Source: Vesta saturnalis
Lineage: Eukaryota; Arthropoda; Insecta; Coleoptera; Lampyridae
Direction: 5' to 3'
Length of the DNA: 64,000 nucleotides
Assembly: GCA_036346205.1 (NCBI GenBank)
Contig: JARFJB010000400.1
Span: 2,922,501 to 2,986,500 of the forward strand
Shown here: positions 1 to 13,179 of the stretch, piece after piece
Position numbering within the stretch: position 1 is the first letter of the stretch
Layout: every line of letters starts with the position of its first letter
Translations under genes and position numbers: made by a program
Notes under the pieces: generated by a model
The model's database searches: none
The model's input: the letters and a program-made list of their open reading frames with translations, nothing else
What the model was told of the DNA's origin: nothing

Positions 1-697
1 ACAGGGTAATTAACTGATTATGCAATATCATTAACTGTTTGTTATCGTTATAGAATTTAATAGTGTATTTAAATCAACGTATACGTTACCTTTACCTTGA
101 TTAGCTTTTTAATACCAAAAACATCCTACCGTTTATTAACCCTTAAAAATAGGTAAAAATACGATCCTACATGCGCATCCATTTGCCTATCCTTTAGGGG
201 CTCCCCCAAAAGGGCTCTTAATACAGACAAAAAGGTTGAAAATACTGTCAGGGTTGAAATGTACGTCCCCACGTGGGCGTGTAAAACCGGAAGTGACGTC
301 AAAATCCAAACAGTGTTGCCATATGTTTAGGTGACAACTTTAATCGGTTCATAAGTTTTATTAAAAATAAGGGATGAAAATACACGTCCTATACGTAAGC
401 GAGTAAACATAATTAGGGATAAAAGAAAGGTTGAAAATACGGTCCCACACTGGGTGTATGTAAAAATAATTAGGGATACAAGGGTTGAAAATACGGTCTC
501 ACACGGGATGTGCAAAATAATTAGGGATGAAAAGGGATGAAAATACAGTCTCACACGCGGGTGTGTAAAAATAGGGATGAAAAAATACGTCATACACGTA
601 AGCGAGTAAAAATAAGGGTGGAAAACCCGGCCCCCCACGTGGGCGGTCTTGTGACGTCAAAATCCAAGATGGCGGAAACAAGTGTCCGGGTACTACT
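1..697 (+). mobile_element. FB-A: right arm of a foldback element, truncated by the window start
   Basis: This is one terminal arm only. From about 350 to 660 it is a tandem array of units of roughly 45-50 bases, each with the pattern 'gggatgaaaatac', then 'gtc(t/c)cacacg', then 'gtgtaaaaataa'. The outer 40 bases contain AAGATGGCGG (666-675) and the arm ends in TACTACT at 697. Read on the minus strand it starts AGTAGTACCCGGACACTTG, nearly the start of FB-D at 61,612 (AGTAGTACTGAGACACTTG). The same modules form the arms of FB-B (25.6-28.6 kb). The matching left arm must lie outside the window. Open frames of 60-100 codons across the array follow the repeat and are not genes. Confidence 0.75.
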
Positions 698-1290
698 ATT
701 AGCATTTTCGACAATTTGCCGAACTCTCACTTCTTTTCCTACCACGACCCGACTTAATTCGAATAATTCCATTTTTGGGATAATGTTTCAAAAAATAGCT
801 TACGGCACTTAAACTACCATTTTAAGTATGTTTCGTGCACCCATACTCCTATCTACTAACTCTTTAATCATCTCGTCCAAAGAGAGAACCATATCTACTT
901 ATTTAAAACTAAATAGGTAATTCTGAAATGTTTGATTCCAAAGCAACCTCAATGAAAGTAATGAGGCATTCGCTATCTGAACTGTTATTACTTAATACCG
1001 ACAAGCACCGTCCCACAAAAAAGTCGCCATTTTTCAGGTTTTGGTTTTACAATATTGATACTATCAGGCCTTGTTTTTCCGTAAATGTCCATCTTTAAAA
1101 AATACTAGTCGGTTTGTAAATAGCGCAATTCGTTTTTGCAACGAGCTTAAACGCACAGATTTAATAAAATCGCCGTAAGTCCGGTCCTCGCCATAATTGG
1201 TAGGCTTAGTTTTAAAGAGATAACAAGAACATTTTGACTAATATCATACCCAAAAATTATTAAATTCCATTAACAAACAAAACAGTTATT
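698..1290. other. Intergenic, nothing recognised
   Basis: Flank of FB-A. AT-rich single-copy-looking sequence with no credible open frame, RNA gene or repeat that I can see. Confidence 0.6.
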
Positions 1291-3050
1291 ATATGTGTAC
1301 GTGTATGAGTGTATACGTGTGTGTATGCGTACGTGCGTGTGTGCATGTGTGCGCGTGTGTGCGTGTGTATGTGGGTGTGTGCAGGTAGGCGGGTGTGTGG
1401 GTGTGCGTGTGTGCGCGTGTGCGTGTGTGCGTATATGTGCGTGTGCGTGTATGCGTGTGCGGGTGTGTTTGTGTAAGCGCGTGTGTACGTGTGTGCATGT
1501 GTGTGTATATGCGTGAGTGCGTGTGTGCGTGTACGTATATGTGTCGGTGCCTGTGTGCGTGTGTGCGTGTGTGCGTGTGCGTGTATGCGTGTGTGGGTGT
1601 GTTTGTGTAAGCACGTGTGTGCGTGTATGTGTAGTATAGTGCGTGCGTGTGCTGTGTCGTGCGTGTGTGCGTGTGCGTATGTGTGTGCGTGTGCGTGTGT
1701 GCTGTGTGCGTGTCGTGTGCGTGTGTGTGTGCGTGTGTGTGCGTGTGCGTGTGTGCGTGGTGCGTGTGTGTGCGTGTCGTGTCGTGCGTGTGCGTGCGTG
1801 TGCGTGTGTGCGTGTGCTGTGTGCGTGTGCGTGTGTGTGTGCGTGTACGTGTGCGTGTGCGTGTGTGCGTGTGTGCGATTGTGTGCATGTGCGTGCGTGT
1901 GCGTGTGTGCGTGTGTGCGTTATGTGGCGTGTGTGTGCGTGTGTGCATGTATGCGTGTGCTGTGTGTGCGTGTGTGCTGTATGTGCTGTGTGCGTGTGCG
2001 CGTGCGTGTGCTAGTGTTGTGCTCTGTGTGTTTAAGCGTGATGATGCGTTACGTGTGCGTGTGGTTGTGCGTGTTGTAGGTTGTGCGTGTGTGCGTGTGC
2101 GTAGTGTGTGTGTGTGAGTGTGCGTGGTGCGTGTATGTGTGTGCGTGTGTGCGTATGCGTGTGTGCTGTGTGCGTGTGTGCAGTGTAGTGCGTGGTGGTG
2201 CAGTGATGCGTGTGCGTGTGTATGTTAGCGTGTGTGCGTGTTGTGCGTATGAGCGTTTGGTGCGTGTGTGTCGTGTGTGCGTGTACATGCTGTGTGCTGT
2301 GCTGGTGTTGTGTATGTGTTACGTGTCGTGTTAGTGCGTTGCAGTGTGTGTGCGTGTTGTATTAGCGTGTGGTGAGTGTGTGTGCGTGTGTCTGTGTGCG
2401 TCTTGTGGCGTGTGCTGGTTATGTATGAGTGTTTGTGCGTGTGTGCGTGTGCGTGTGTGCGTGTGTGTGGTGTGCGTGTGTGCGTGTGTGCATGTGCGTG
2501 TGTGTGTGCGTGTGTGCGTGTGTGCGTATGGTGTGCTGCGTGTGCGTGTGTGGTGTGCAGTGTGCGTGGGTGTACGTAGTGTGTGCGTGTGCGTGTATGC
2601 GTGTGGTTGTGGTTTACGTAAGCAGTGTGTGCGGTGTAGGTATGTCGTTTGCACGTGTTGCGTGTGTCGCGTGTAGTGTGGTAATTAGTATGTGTGTCTC
2701 GTTGTGCGTGTGCGTTCGTGTGCGTTGTTATTAGAAGCAGTTGGTGATGTGTGTGTGCGTGTTTGCGTATGAGCGTGTGTGCGTGTGCGCGTGTGTAGGT
2801 GTGTGCGTAATTAAGTGTATGCGTGTGCGGGCTCGTGTGCGTGTGCGTGTTCGTGTGCGTGTTAGGTTGCAAGTTGCAGGGTGTTGGTGTTTATTAAGAG
2901 CAGTTTTTGGTGAGTGATTGTGTGCGTGTGCGTGCGTCTCCTTGTGCGCGTGTCTGGTTACGTGTGTTAGTGGTTTTGCGCGTGCTTGTGGTTGTGCGTG
3001 TGTGTGTACGTGCGCGTGTGCGTGTGCGCGTGTACCTTGTGCGTGGCGGG
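1291..3050. repeat. GT/GC-rich simple satellite (TGTGCG/TGTGCGTG variants)
   Basis: About 1.75 kb of nearly pure G, T and C on the plus strand. It is built from GTGTGC, GTGCGT and GTGTAT units with irregular interruptions. It is mostly strict purine-pyrimidine alternation, the sequence type that favours Z-DNA. Every long open frame here (VCVCV or HTHTH proteins on either strand) is a product of the repeat. Regularity falls towards the right end (2,640-3,050), suggesting older, decayed repeats there. Confidence 0.95.
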
Positions 3051-4230
3051 TGCCAACTTAACTTTAATCGCATATTTACCCCTTAAAGTACTGCTTATTT
3101 ATAATTATCAGTCGGTACAATTAAGTGAAGAGATCTGTAAATCATTCAATGCAGACAACAGCTAGTAGGATAAAACTTCCAGCAATTTCTATTTATCACT
3201 TTTCCAACAAAACATACATGTATGACTGACTTCAATGATGAACAGCACGGTAAAACAATAAAATTTTCTTTTTGTGGTTCTAAGCGATGCACTTGACCCA
3301 CTCGTTAAAACCACAACATTTTTCCTTCGTGCACAAAGGCAACGCTTTTGTTTGATTTTCTAACGAAATTAAATTACAAGTAAGGTGTGTAAGTTTTCTT
3401 GGCGTTGATTGTTAGCTGTTCAAATTACATCAAATCCATTTATATTTAAATTTTGTGCTAACTCTACAAGTAAATATTCCGTACAAACGAATCTTACTCA
3501 TATACATAATTAAATTTTAGCCCTAACGTATTATTAATCACCTTTTATGTTGATATAGCTGTACAACTGGTTATATTTGTAAAACGTCCTTTTCGGTTTC
3601 TCCTGCATCTGCAGTTATTTAGCGGACCGACTTTGTAAAGCCAAATCTTACATCGGCTTGGCTGTTAGTGTAAATGCGGCCCAGTGGAGTGTTATGTGAT
3701 CGTACAGCGGTCCCTATAGAACGTCACCAGTCAACTTACCTCCACTGTCCCAAAAATTACACTGACCAAATTATTGCACTCTACATGATAACTAATGGAA
3801 GGCTCTATAATCTTACGCCTCTCTCGTAAACAATAGTAAAGCATCTCTGTATGAATGTAGGAACGATGTTTATACTTACTTTTGGATAATCCATCAAAAA
3901 GCAGTGGTAACTTTTGATAAACGCCGGAGCTAGTCTAGAGACGCTAGCTGCGTGTGCTACACTACTGATTTGAGAAATAAGGACATATAATTTACTGAAA
4001 TGGAATAGCGCCACGAGTTTTTGTATGTAGTCTGGTCCCTAAAACAGTTCTCTCAGTACAAAAACGACGTTTCGCAAAGTTCGATTTGTTATCTTCAGGA
4101 GTTCTCTAATTGCTTGGCTCTGCTCCGTGAGTTCGATTCGAGTAACACGGAGTCGAGCCCAATAGTGAAACCTGAATATTACAAATGGAGTTTTGCCGAA
4201 ACGTCGTTTGTTTTTATACTGACAGTACTG

Positions 4231-4235
<5 letters not shown>
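3051..4235. other. Intergenic, mostly unassigned; possible PLE remnant at the right edge
   Basis: No credible gene. Near 4,190 there is 'gccgaaacgtcg', resembling the GAAACG motif found in terminal repeats of Penelope-like elements. This may be a remnant of the PLE that follows, but the match is too short to rely on. Confidence 0.4.
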
Positions 4236-4324
<89 letters not shown>

Positions 4325-4325
4325 T
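4236..4325. repeat. (TA)n microsatellite
   Basis: About 90 bases of uninterrupted TA with minor variation at the end. It directly precedes the 5'-truncated PLE endonuclease segment. Open frames through it (IYIYIY) are artefacts. Confidence 0.98.
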
Positions 4326-4344
4326 TTAAAACCAATTTCAAAAT

Positions 4345-4734
4345 TAATTTGAAAAGTCACTATTTATAATAGTTTGCAAACTCTTTTAGGCAATCCAAAA
4401 GATAAAGTGGATACGCAGGATAGGTCGGGAATTTATAAGATTAATTGTAAAAATTGTGAACAAATATATGTGGGGCAAACTAAACGACCTATCAAAATTC
4501 GCTTTAAAGAACATTTAGCTTATAAAATACAAACGTTGGGACTAGTCTGCCGTAGCCCTACATATGTTTGATAAAAATCATGTAGTAGATGAGGTATCAT
4601 TAATCAAACATGTTAGTAATAAGCATGAACTTGATTGTTATGAAAGTTTACAGATCTTCAAAAACAAACAAATTCTAATGAATAATGATGATCAAAGACC
4701 TTTAGGCTACTCAGAACTCATTAAACTTTCATAA
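4345..4734 (+). pseudogene. Penelope-like element, C-terminal GIY-YIG endonuclease segment
   Basis: Encodes the GIY-YIG endonuclease domain of a PLE. The visible motifs are SGIYKINCKNC followed by YVGQTKR and then FKEHL, which is the GIY...YVG core with the conserved arginine. The first frame stops at 4,571. The domain continues in another frame as MFDKNHVVDEVSLIKHV, then LDCYESLQIFKNKQ and LMNNDD, ending at a stop at 4,732. The tail after the endonuclease is that of a canonical PLE, where this domain is at the C-terminus. The reverse transcriptase part is missing upstream, where the sequence runs into (TA)n. It is therefore a 5'-truncated, frameshifted 3' end and not part of the RT segment at 5.3 kb. 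Confidence 0.85.
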
Positions 4735-4907
4735 CTTTCACTTTTACTTTGAACAGATTAGCAACGAAGCGTTACTCGCTGATGGTATATATATTAGAAA
4801 TTTTCTTTAGTCCGCCCTAGTCGACCGCTAATGATGATAGCGTAGCCATCGAAACGCGTTCGGTGTTTTTTAATTTTGGTGGATGTGGGTATTTTGTTAC
4901 ATACATA

Positions 4908-5100
<193 letters not shown>

Positions 5101-5271
5101 GTTTTGAAGAACACACGTACCTTCGGGAAATGATAGATCTAATCATTTTAACATAAAACTTTCATGTAAATGTAAGTCCAATAATACTTCGATTTTTAGA
5201 TACAGGGTGTCAAAGTTACAAAAAAACGTTAATTTTTGAAATATTTCCAAAACTAAAAAAGGTATTTTTCT

Positions 5272-6537
<1,266 letters not shown>

Positions 6538-6559
6538 AAAAAACGTAATTTTGTAAAAG

Positions 6560-7180
6560 ATCATCGCACTTGGGCCATTTAAAAACCTTCTGTAAATACG
6601 GGTCGATAATGCTTTGTCTCAGGATCGCAGCCCAAACATTGATTGTTGTATTGTATTGACTTCGAACAGATTTAGTTTAGATGTAAATTGTCGGCATCTT
6701 AATAACGGCAGTTTTGCCTATTATGAACACCATATATGGAAAACTTTCATTCATCGGAAAACAGAATTCGACATAGCAAGTGTGTTTCATTGTGGCACAT
6801 TTCGGTCATGGTTTCACAGAAAACCATTCCTGGAAACTTACCTTCTTCAAATAATTCATGCTGTGGTTTGAATTTGAATGATTTTAATGGCTGGGGCTGA
6901 TTTTTTAGGACTTTATTAGAGTTGTGTATTTATTTAAATGACTTTCGCTAATACCTGAAATTCACTATCCCCTTGCCGAACAGGTACAGCCTTACTGCAT
7001 TTGCATGGTGTAAATTCATTGCCAGTTGTTTTAAACCGGTTTAAATCCTTCGGATCGTGTTACGAGCAGATTTTTGACGGTCTAGCTATAATTCATCAAA
7101 TAAATCTCTGATCTTGTTACGAAAATTTCCTCCAAAATTCCATTATACAAACATTTCTTTCTCTAGACTAGTATAGTAAA
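6560..7180 (-). pseudogene. Decayed IS630/Tc1/mariner-type transposase fragment
   Basis: Read on the minus strand, pieces of a mariner-like transposase can be followed in different frames. They are a segment with SEFQVLAKV, then FCETMTEMCHNETHLLC with ILFSDE (the first catalytic Asp block, usually FTDEA/FSDE), and TTINVWAAIL with IIDPYLQKVF (usually NVWAGI...GPYF). Several stops and shifts are present. No terminal repeats were seen. It lies between the two inverted PLE copies. Confidence 0.55.
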
Positions 7181-7311
7181 GAGTGTGAGAAAAGGGAGTT
7201 AGCAGAGAACACAATACAGCTGGTAAACAGAGTACAGCAATGAACTTTGACAACTAATTAACCAGAATTTGTCATTAAATGTCATAATCGGTTGTGTCAG
7301 TATCCTAGAGA

Positions 7312-7512
7312 ATACACACACACACGCACACGCACACGCACACGCACACGCACGCGCACACGCACACGCACACGCACACGCACACGCACACGCACACGCA
7401 CACGCACACGCACACACAGCACAGCACGCACACCCACGCACACGCACACGCACAAACACCCACACCCACACCCACAACCCACACCCATACCCACACACAC
7501 AAACGCGCGCCG

Positions 7513-7576
<64 letters not shown>
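7312..7576. repeat. (CACACG)n satellite followed by (TA)n
   Basis: CACACG/CACGCA repeats (7,312-7,420) grade into CCCACA units and then about 50 bases of TA. Long frames across it on both strands are repeat artefacts. The TA part abuts PLE copy 2 at 'gcaacctctt'. Confidence 0.97.
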
Positions 7577-7578
<2 letters not shown>

Positions 7579-8743
7579 ACCTCTTAATTTAATAACAGAT
7601 ACAATGATTAAAATTCATAAAAACACATCTATCTACAGTTTTTTTTAAGCAACTGCAGTATCTTTCAAATCTTTCCATGTAAAAATCAGCTATAATAGGG
7701 CTAAGAAGACTACCCATTGCTACATCATCGAGCTGTTCATAGAATTTATTATCCACTGCAAATAAGTCGTAGTAAGACAGTGCCGAAAAAGAATGGTTAT
7801 GTCCTTTGGAAAAATATGATCATTACATTCAATGTAAATTATTATAAGGTTTATTATGAACGAATAAGTTCAAAAGTAAATTGGCAATTAAAATTTTGAA
7901 TTACAAATTTACTTTTGAACTCATTCGTTCATAACAAAACTTTTAAATAATTTAATATCAGTCAAGTTGCTTCGGTATGTGTGAATCCTTGGCTCTTATT
8001 CTTCTACTTACATAAAGACAAAATTTACATCGATTGGGGCTTGAATCTCGATAGCGCAGTTAGTTAGCGCAGTATTCTAGCAAAGTACAGGTCGTAGGTT
8101 CAAATCCTACTCGAGGTAAACTTTTTATTTATGTATTTAATAAAATTAATAATAATTTTTAATATATTCGATCGTTTTCCTTAAGAGGGATTTTGTAAAA
8201 AGTGAAACAACTTCAAAACTGACCATTAAATCACCCTCTTCAATTTTGAAATTATCTATCTTTCAATAAAGTCGACAGTTTTTTTTAATATAATGGAGTG
8301 TTTTACCTACATGAGGTTGTAATAGAAATGTAAGTTTTTCTGCAAGATTATATGCATGAGAACCAATTTCACCAACAATAGGTTTTAAATGGGCATATAT
8401 TTATGGATTTTTGGAAAACCATACAGTTTTCATGAAAGAGCTTCAGAGTTAGTTAGCTTCTTTTTTATTTCTGCAGGAATAGGTGATAATTTTATTAAGT
8501 TTTTTGGTTTTTAAAAGAAACTTTTTTGTAAGATCTTTTGGTAGTTCACGATGAGCCTGTAGTTCCAACAGTTGTTCTACTTTAATATTATAGTCGTCCA
8601 TATTTAATATAACAGTTGCATTACCATTATCTGATTGTTATATTATATTTTCATTACGTTTAAGATCAAATAAAGCACGGCGTTGACGAAAGGATAAGTA
8701 TCTCTTTGGAAGATTTATATGTTAACACCGCTGTTCTTTATGT
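7574..8743 (-). pseudogene. Penelope-like element, reverse transcriptase segment (copy 2, inverted)
   Basis: Inverted, diverged copy of 5,272-6,420 over its whole length, including the insertion with the tRNA-like gene. On the minus strand it again shows the pre-RT part (DNGNATVIL with PKIHK) and the RT part around FYEQLDDVAM. Small indels break the frame at several points, so no long open frame remains. Both copies end inside at TA tracts, and together they form an inverted repeat with arms of about 1.15 kb. Confidence 0.85.
8045..8118 (+). tRNA. tRNA-like gene, anticodon AGC, second copy
   Basis: Same 74-nt cloverleaf as at 5,908-5,981, on the other strand. The acceptor stem is unchanged, the anticodon stem is GTATT/AGTAC with loop CTAGCAA, and the T loop is a canonical TTCAAAT. 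T stem and acceptor pairing are intact although the surrounding PLE has drifted. The pairing changes in the anticodon stem keep the helix. As for copy 1, it could be a SINE-type tRNA relic and not a working tRNA. Confidence 0.6.
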
Positions 8744-8759
8744 TATATCTATAGTTACA

Positions 8760-9140
8760 GATACAATTGAAAAAATCCTTGTTAATCATGGCATTAGGAC
8801 TGTTTTTAGATCTACATGAAAAGTTAAAGAACATCTAAGGTCACCCAAAAATGTTTCAAATCCATTATCTTCTTCCGGGAAGTATAAGTTATCGTCTTCA
8901 TGTGGAATACAAGACGTAGGAGAACATATGAGATTTTGTGGACTAGGTCTACCACAGGAAACTGCAGTAGCTGAACATGCTTTAAATAATGGCATTCAAT
9001 TTGTTAATATGGAAATATTGTCACAACAAACTCATTATTATGTTCGTTTACAACGGGTAGCTATTTAGATAGACAAACATCCTAATAATTTCAATAGACA
9101 AGAAGAAAATCTCCGTTTAAATAACTTTCGATGTTTATAA
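8760..9140 (+). pseudogene. Second type of Penelope-like element, C-terminal endonuclease remnant
   Basis: On the plus strand the translation gives IEKILVNHGIRTVFRST, KVKEHLRSPK, SSSGKYKLSSSCG, QETAVAEHALNNG, EILSQQTHYYVRLQRVAI and HPNNFNRQEENLRLN, ending at a stop at 9,138. This order is typical of the C-terminal endonuclease of another PLE lineage, where the segments read VYKIPC.CG...YIGQT...SAVAEHA. The YIGQT-R part is deleted and one stop interrupts the start. The sequence differs clearly from the endonuclease at 4.35 kb, so two PLE families are represented. An open frame on the minus strand (8,786-8,995) is its shadow. Confidence 0.75.
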
Positions 9141-10079
9141 GTTGTTGTGCTCTTGTAGAAAAATTTTTAATTGAATTCACCTACCTAATTTTCATATTTT
9201 ATCATTTTGATTGGCAATTATCGAAATAATAATAAATTTAGAATAATTTGTCATGAAATACTCGATTTATAAACGTATTTGTAATTAAAATATTGAATCA
9301 TGAACGTTTACATTTTTATTACACAATCTGAGATGATTTTTTCTTATGTTTCATGTGGATCAGAAAACTAAACATAACATAATGTACTATACTTTTAATG
9401 TCAAAAAATTCATAATTCTGAAATTGACAAAAATACATTTTTTTGAAAAAATCGAGTTCTTAGTTCATGCGCCTTACAATAATAATTGAATAAACGTTAA
9501 GTGTGAACCCATTTCAAAATTGTAAGTGTTTATCTGAATTAGAAATAGCAGTTAACGTAATACTGAATCCTTTAGTAGACAAAGTTGTATTTATACTATC
9601 TTCGATACCAATGAAATTTCGTGTTCGTATTGATATTTCTGCAATTTGTTTTAAATTTAAAATACAGTTACTTTTCGTGAAGATGGTCACTGTTAATTTA
9701 ATTACAGTAATATGATACTGACTGAAATGCCGTTATTAAAGACACAACCATTACGCGAGGCAAGGATATATTGGCACAATCTAAACATAATTGTTTACAA
9801 CAGGTTAATATTGTTATTAGCAAATAGAAATAAATTACTACAAGTCTAACTACGTCGTTAAAGATCAATAAAATAGTAAAATTCCAGATATCATTTAATG
9901 GCTTAATGGAATTTACTTACTTTATTCGCTCAATGTTAACTGATTATTCATATTTCAGTACAGCTGATAATTTTTATGGTCTTTTAAAATTAAAAATGAT
10001 GTTGACAGCTTTTTTAATTTATGTACATAATGCTAATGATAATCAAGATTTGTAGAATATTTACGCTATACAATCAACG
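9141..10079. other. Intergenic, nothing recognised
   Basis: AT-rich, no credible gene. A 70-codon frame at 9,503-9,715 has no recognisable feature. Confidence 0.5.
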
Positions 10080-10235
10080 ATGAGGTGAATAAGACGAGGT
10101 GGTGTGCAAAACTGGCCAGCCAGATCACCGGATCTTACGCCCATTGATTTCTTCCTTTGGGGCTACGTTAAAGAAAATGTTTACCAACATCCTCCCACCA
10201 CAAGCGAAGATATGAAAAATGGAATATTTACACTA
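10080..10235 (+). pseudogene. Fragment of the transposase found at 15.68 kb
   Basis: About 150 bases nearly identical to 16,366-16,520, covering the third catalytic block (PAxSPDLT) and the following LWGYVKE-like region. A stretch of about 30 bases present at 16,342-16,370 is missing. It ends next to the left half of the palindromic element at 10,243. Confidence 0.8.
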
Positions 10236-10242
10236 CACAGGA

Positions 10243-10375
10243 TGTAACTGTGGTTATTTTGAAGCGGCTAATTTATATTTACATTTTTAAAGGTTTATCT
10301 TCAATTTAAAAGTACTTTGTTCAGTATTGTTTAATTACGCTACATTAACTGATCTAACTAAATGAAGAATCTATA
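10243..10375. mobile_element. Palindromic MITE-like element, left half
   Basis: Starts TGTAACTGTGGTTATTTTG and is an inverted copy of 17,174-17,315. If the 6.8-kb block between them is removed at its flanking TA, the two halves join as a near-perfect palindrome of about 270 bases. The three mariner-like elements thus sit at the centre of this element. Confidence 0.75.
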
Positions 10376-13179
10376 TATGGGGGGCCAACTAAGAATGCGA
10401 GGTACTGTATCTGGGAAACTATACATCGTAGAGCCTTACGCAAAGAAAAAGTTATTACTAAAACGGCCAATACAAAAACCTGGAAAATATTTTCATGTTT
10501 CTAAAATGGCCGCAAGGGGGCGTAACTGCAATCTTGAATCTAAAAAAGTGAAGTTTCTGTGAATTCTGCTATATTAACCTAATAAAAAAATAACTGATCT
10601 TTGAAGTCGAGGATAATCTGAACTTTTTTGTTTGGCACCTTTGACGTATCTATAAAAATAGAGTGGTGGGGGAAATTCTGATAGTTTCACATGTCGTCGC
10701 TAGAGGGCTTTTTTCGGACAGAAACGGTTAATTTTCGCAAAAAAATTAAATGCATTGGTAGACTTTTTTTCATTAACAAGTAGCTAAATGATGCCTAAAC
10801 AAGCACGCGAAAACCGCATCTCGATATCTTGTTCCTAACCTAAAATATCGTCCAAAGAAAACTTTATTCGAAAATCCCTTAAATTTTAATTTTTTTTTAA
10901 CTATATTTTTCTGAAATTGTTTCTATTATGTAAGTTGTGGCCCTAAAAAGGACCGATTTAAAGCAGAAAGGTTTTAAATGCCCCCGTAGATGATCGCAAT
11001 GCTGACCATCACTCTGTGCATTGCAGAGGCCTCTTATTGGTAGACAAAACTGCAGCTTCAATTTCGGCTCTGAATAGATTGCCGAGAAATTGCGATTTTA
11101 AATGTTAGTAAATTTATTCTTGAAATTACTACGGGCAAGTAAGCAATGCTAAAAGTTATACGAAAGGCCTGTTTTTTGTTTGTTTAAATGCATATTCACG
11201 ATGGATATATACGAAAAATACAATTAATGGAAGCAGGCAATCGAAACAGATACCTAAACAAAACATACATAATCCTCAAATTGTCAATAGTTATCAATAC
11301 TTCGCGTTACTTCGAGCAAGCTTTGTGCTTTCAAAGTGCGTTTTACGAATAATGAAGCTGTTGATATGCTTGCGGTTTATTTTGAATGTCTTCAGAATGC
11401 CGCAGTAGCTAAAAGAGTTTACGCGGCTCGATATCCAAATCGGCGTCCTTGCGATGTAAGAGTTTTTCACCGATTAGTGGCGAGCTTACGAGCCAATGGT
11501 AGTTTTCGGTCTACGTTTCAACGGCAAAGAATTGGAAGAACACAAGAAAATATTAACCGTGTAGTGGGCTGTATTGAAGGAAATCCTCAGGTTAGCACAA
11601 GAGCATTATCCATTGAGTTGGGCATATCACGGACAACGGTTCAAAATATTTTGAAGGGCCATAGGTAAGCTCTAATAGCCATCCAAGTATATAGGTATTC
11701 GTTTAAACCTTTTCTAATTACTTTAGAAATGCACCCATATCCTGTCGTTTTGCATCAGGCCTTGAATGAGGAAGATTTTGATCGAAGGTTAGACTATTGC
11801 CATTGGATGTTAGGCATGATACGCGAAAATAGAGAATTTTTATTTCAAATTCTTTGGACCGATGAAGCCACCTTCAGTAGTGACGGGAGAGTCAATCTGC
11901 ACAATATGCATTATTGGTATGCAGAAAATCCCCATTGATTGCGTGAAGTTTAGCTCCAAGGACGTTGGAGTTTAAATGTATGGTGTGGCATACTGAGAGG
12001 CAGAATTATTGGGGCATATTTTTTCGAGAAACCCCTAAATGGCAATGTATTTCTTGACTTTTGGCCAATCAATTAGCGTTGTTGTTGGAAAATGTGCCTC
12101 TGGAAACAAAGTAAAAGTTGTTTTTGCAGTTGGATGGTTGCCCAGCGCATTTTGCTATTAATGTGCGAGAGCATATTAATGCAGTATTTCAACAGCGGCG
12201 GATTGTAAGAGGAAGTCTGGTTCTATGGCCTCCGCGATCGCAAGACTTAACTTGCCACGATTTTTATATATGGGGGCGCTTAAAGGACACCGTGTTTGGG
12301 ACTCAACCTACTACTAGAGAAGGTATGAAAAACCGGATTCGTAACGCAATACGTAACATACCGAGAGCCGAAATTGAAGCTGCAGTGTTGTCTAGTCATG
12401 AAAAGCTTCAGCAATGCATTGAGCGTGATGGGCAGCATTTCGAGCATTTACGGGGGCATTAAAAACCTTCCTCCTTTAAATTGGTCCTTTTTAGTGCCAC
12501 AACTTACATAATAGAAACAATTCCAGAAAAATACAGTTAAAAAAAAATTAATTTAAGGGATTTTCGTATAAAGTTTTCTTTGGCCGATATTTTAGGTTAG
12601 AAAGATATCGAGATGCGGTTTTCGCGAGCTTGTTTAGGCATCATTTAGCTACTTGTTCATGAAAAAAAATCATACAATGCATTTAATCTTTTTGCGAAAA
12701 TTAACCGTTTCTGTCGGAATGTCGAACAAAGCCCTCTAGCGACGACATGTGAAACTAACAAAACTTCAATTATATTATCATTGTAGCTCAAGAAAAGCTC
12801 GTTTCAATGCGCCAAATTTTGTTAAAATTGGATTAGCCGTTTCGAAGACACGGGGGGTGGTTTAAGGAAACTTTTAAATACCCCCCACCACTTTATTTTT
12901 AGACATACGTGAAAAAGTGCCAAACAAAAAAAGTTCAGATTATCCTCGACTTTAAACATCAGTTATTTTTTTATTACGTTAATGTAGCAGAATACACAGA
13001 AACATCACTTTTTTAGATTCAAGTTTGCAGTTACGCCCCCTAGCGGCCATTTCAGAAACTTGAAAATTTTTTCCAGGTTTTTGTATTGGCCGTTTTAGTA
13101 ATAACTTTTTTGCGCAAGCCTCTACGAACGATAGTTTCCCAGATACAGTACCTAGCATTCTTAGTTGTTCTACCCTGTA
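10374..13179 (+). mobile_element. Mariner-like element MLE-1 with long terminal inverted repeats
   Basis: About 2.8 kb. Inverted terminal repeats of about 620 bases (10,374-10,990) and 725 bases (12,457-13,179, with an extra internal stretch at 12,763-12,885). The right end reads TACAGGGTA on the minus strand and both sides have TA. The repeats include an 'atggccgc...gggggcgt' block (10,506-10,523; 13,034-13,052). The body carries the broken transposase at 11,336-12,462. The short open frames inside each repeat (10,362-10,562 and 12,979-13,182) mirror one another and are not genes. Confidence 0.85.
11336..12462 (+). pseudogene. IS630/Tc1/mariner-type transposase of MLE-1 (broken)
   Basis: DDE/D transposase. 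The N-terminal helix-turn-helix region is intact (11,336-11,668): NEAVDMLAVYFECLQNAAVA, YPNRRPCDVRVFHRLV and NGSF, the insect DUF4817 pattern. The catalytic part follows in pieces. 11,729-11,938 has WTDEATFSSDG (first Asp) and ends at a stop replacing the usual Trp after ENPH. 12,118-12,462 has LDGCPAH (second Asp), WPPRSQDLT (third Asp, 36 residues further) and the usual end QHFEHL. Between the first two pieces there is a 62-base GT...AG stretch (11,665-11,726) that looks like an intron, but splicing it would leave the frame one base off. Frame loss also affects 11,939-12,117. Inactive. Confidence 0.85.

Noticed and set aside
327..812. Overlapping frames in FB-A and similar ones at 25,543-25,839, 28,301-28,582 and 61,628-61,973
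   Set aside because: Same peptide words (e.g. FSTLIFTRLR, FSTPNYFTHPR) recur with the 40-50-base repeat unit in several arms and in either orientation; products of the repeat.
1270..2872. Many open frames of 70-219 codons on both strands
   Set aside because: They encode only HTHTRT or VCVRVC repeats of the GT-rich satellite; no independent coding sign.
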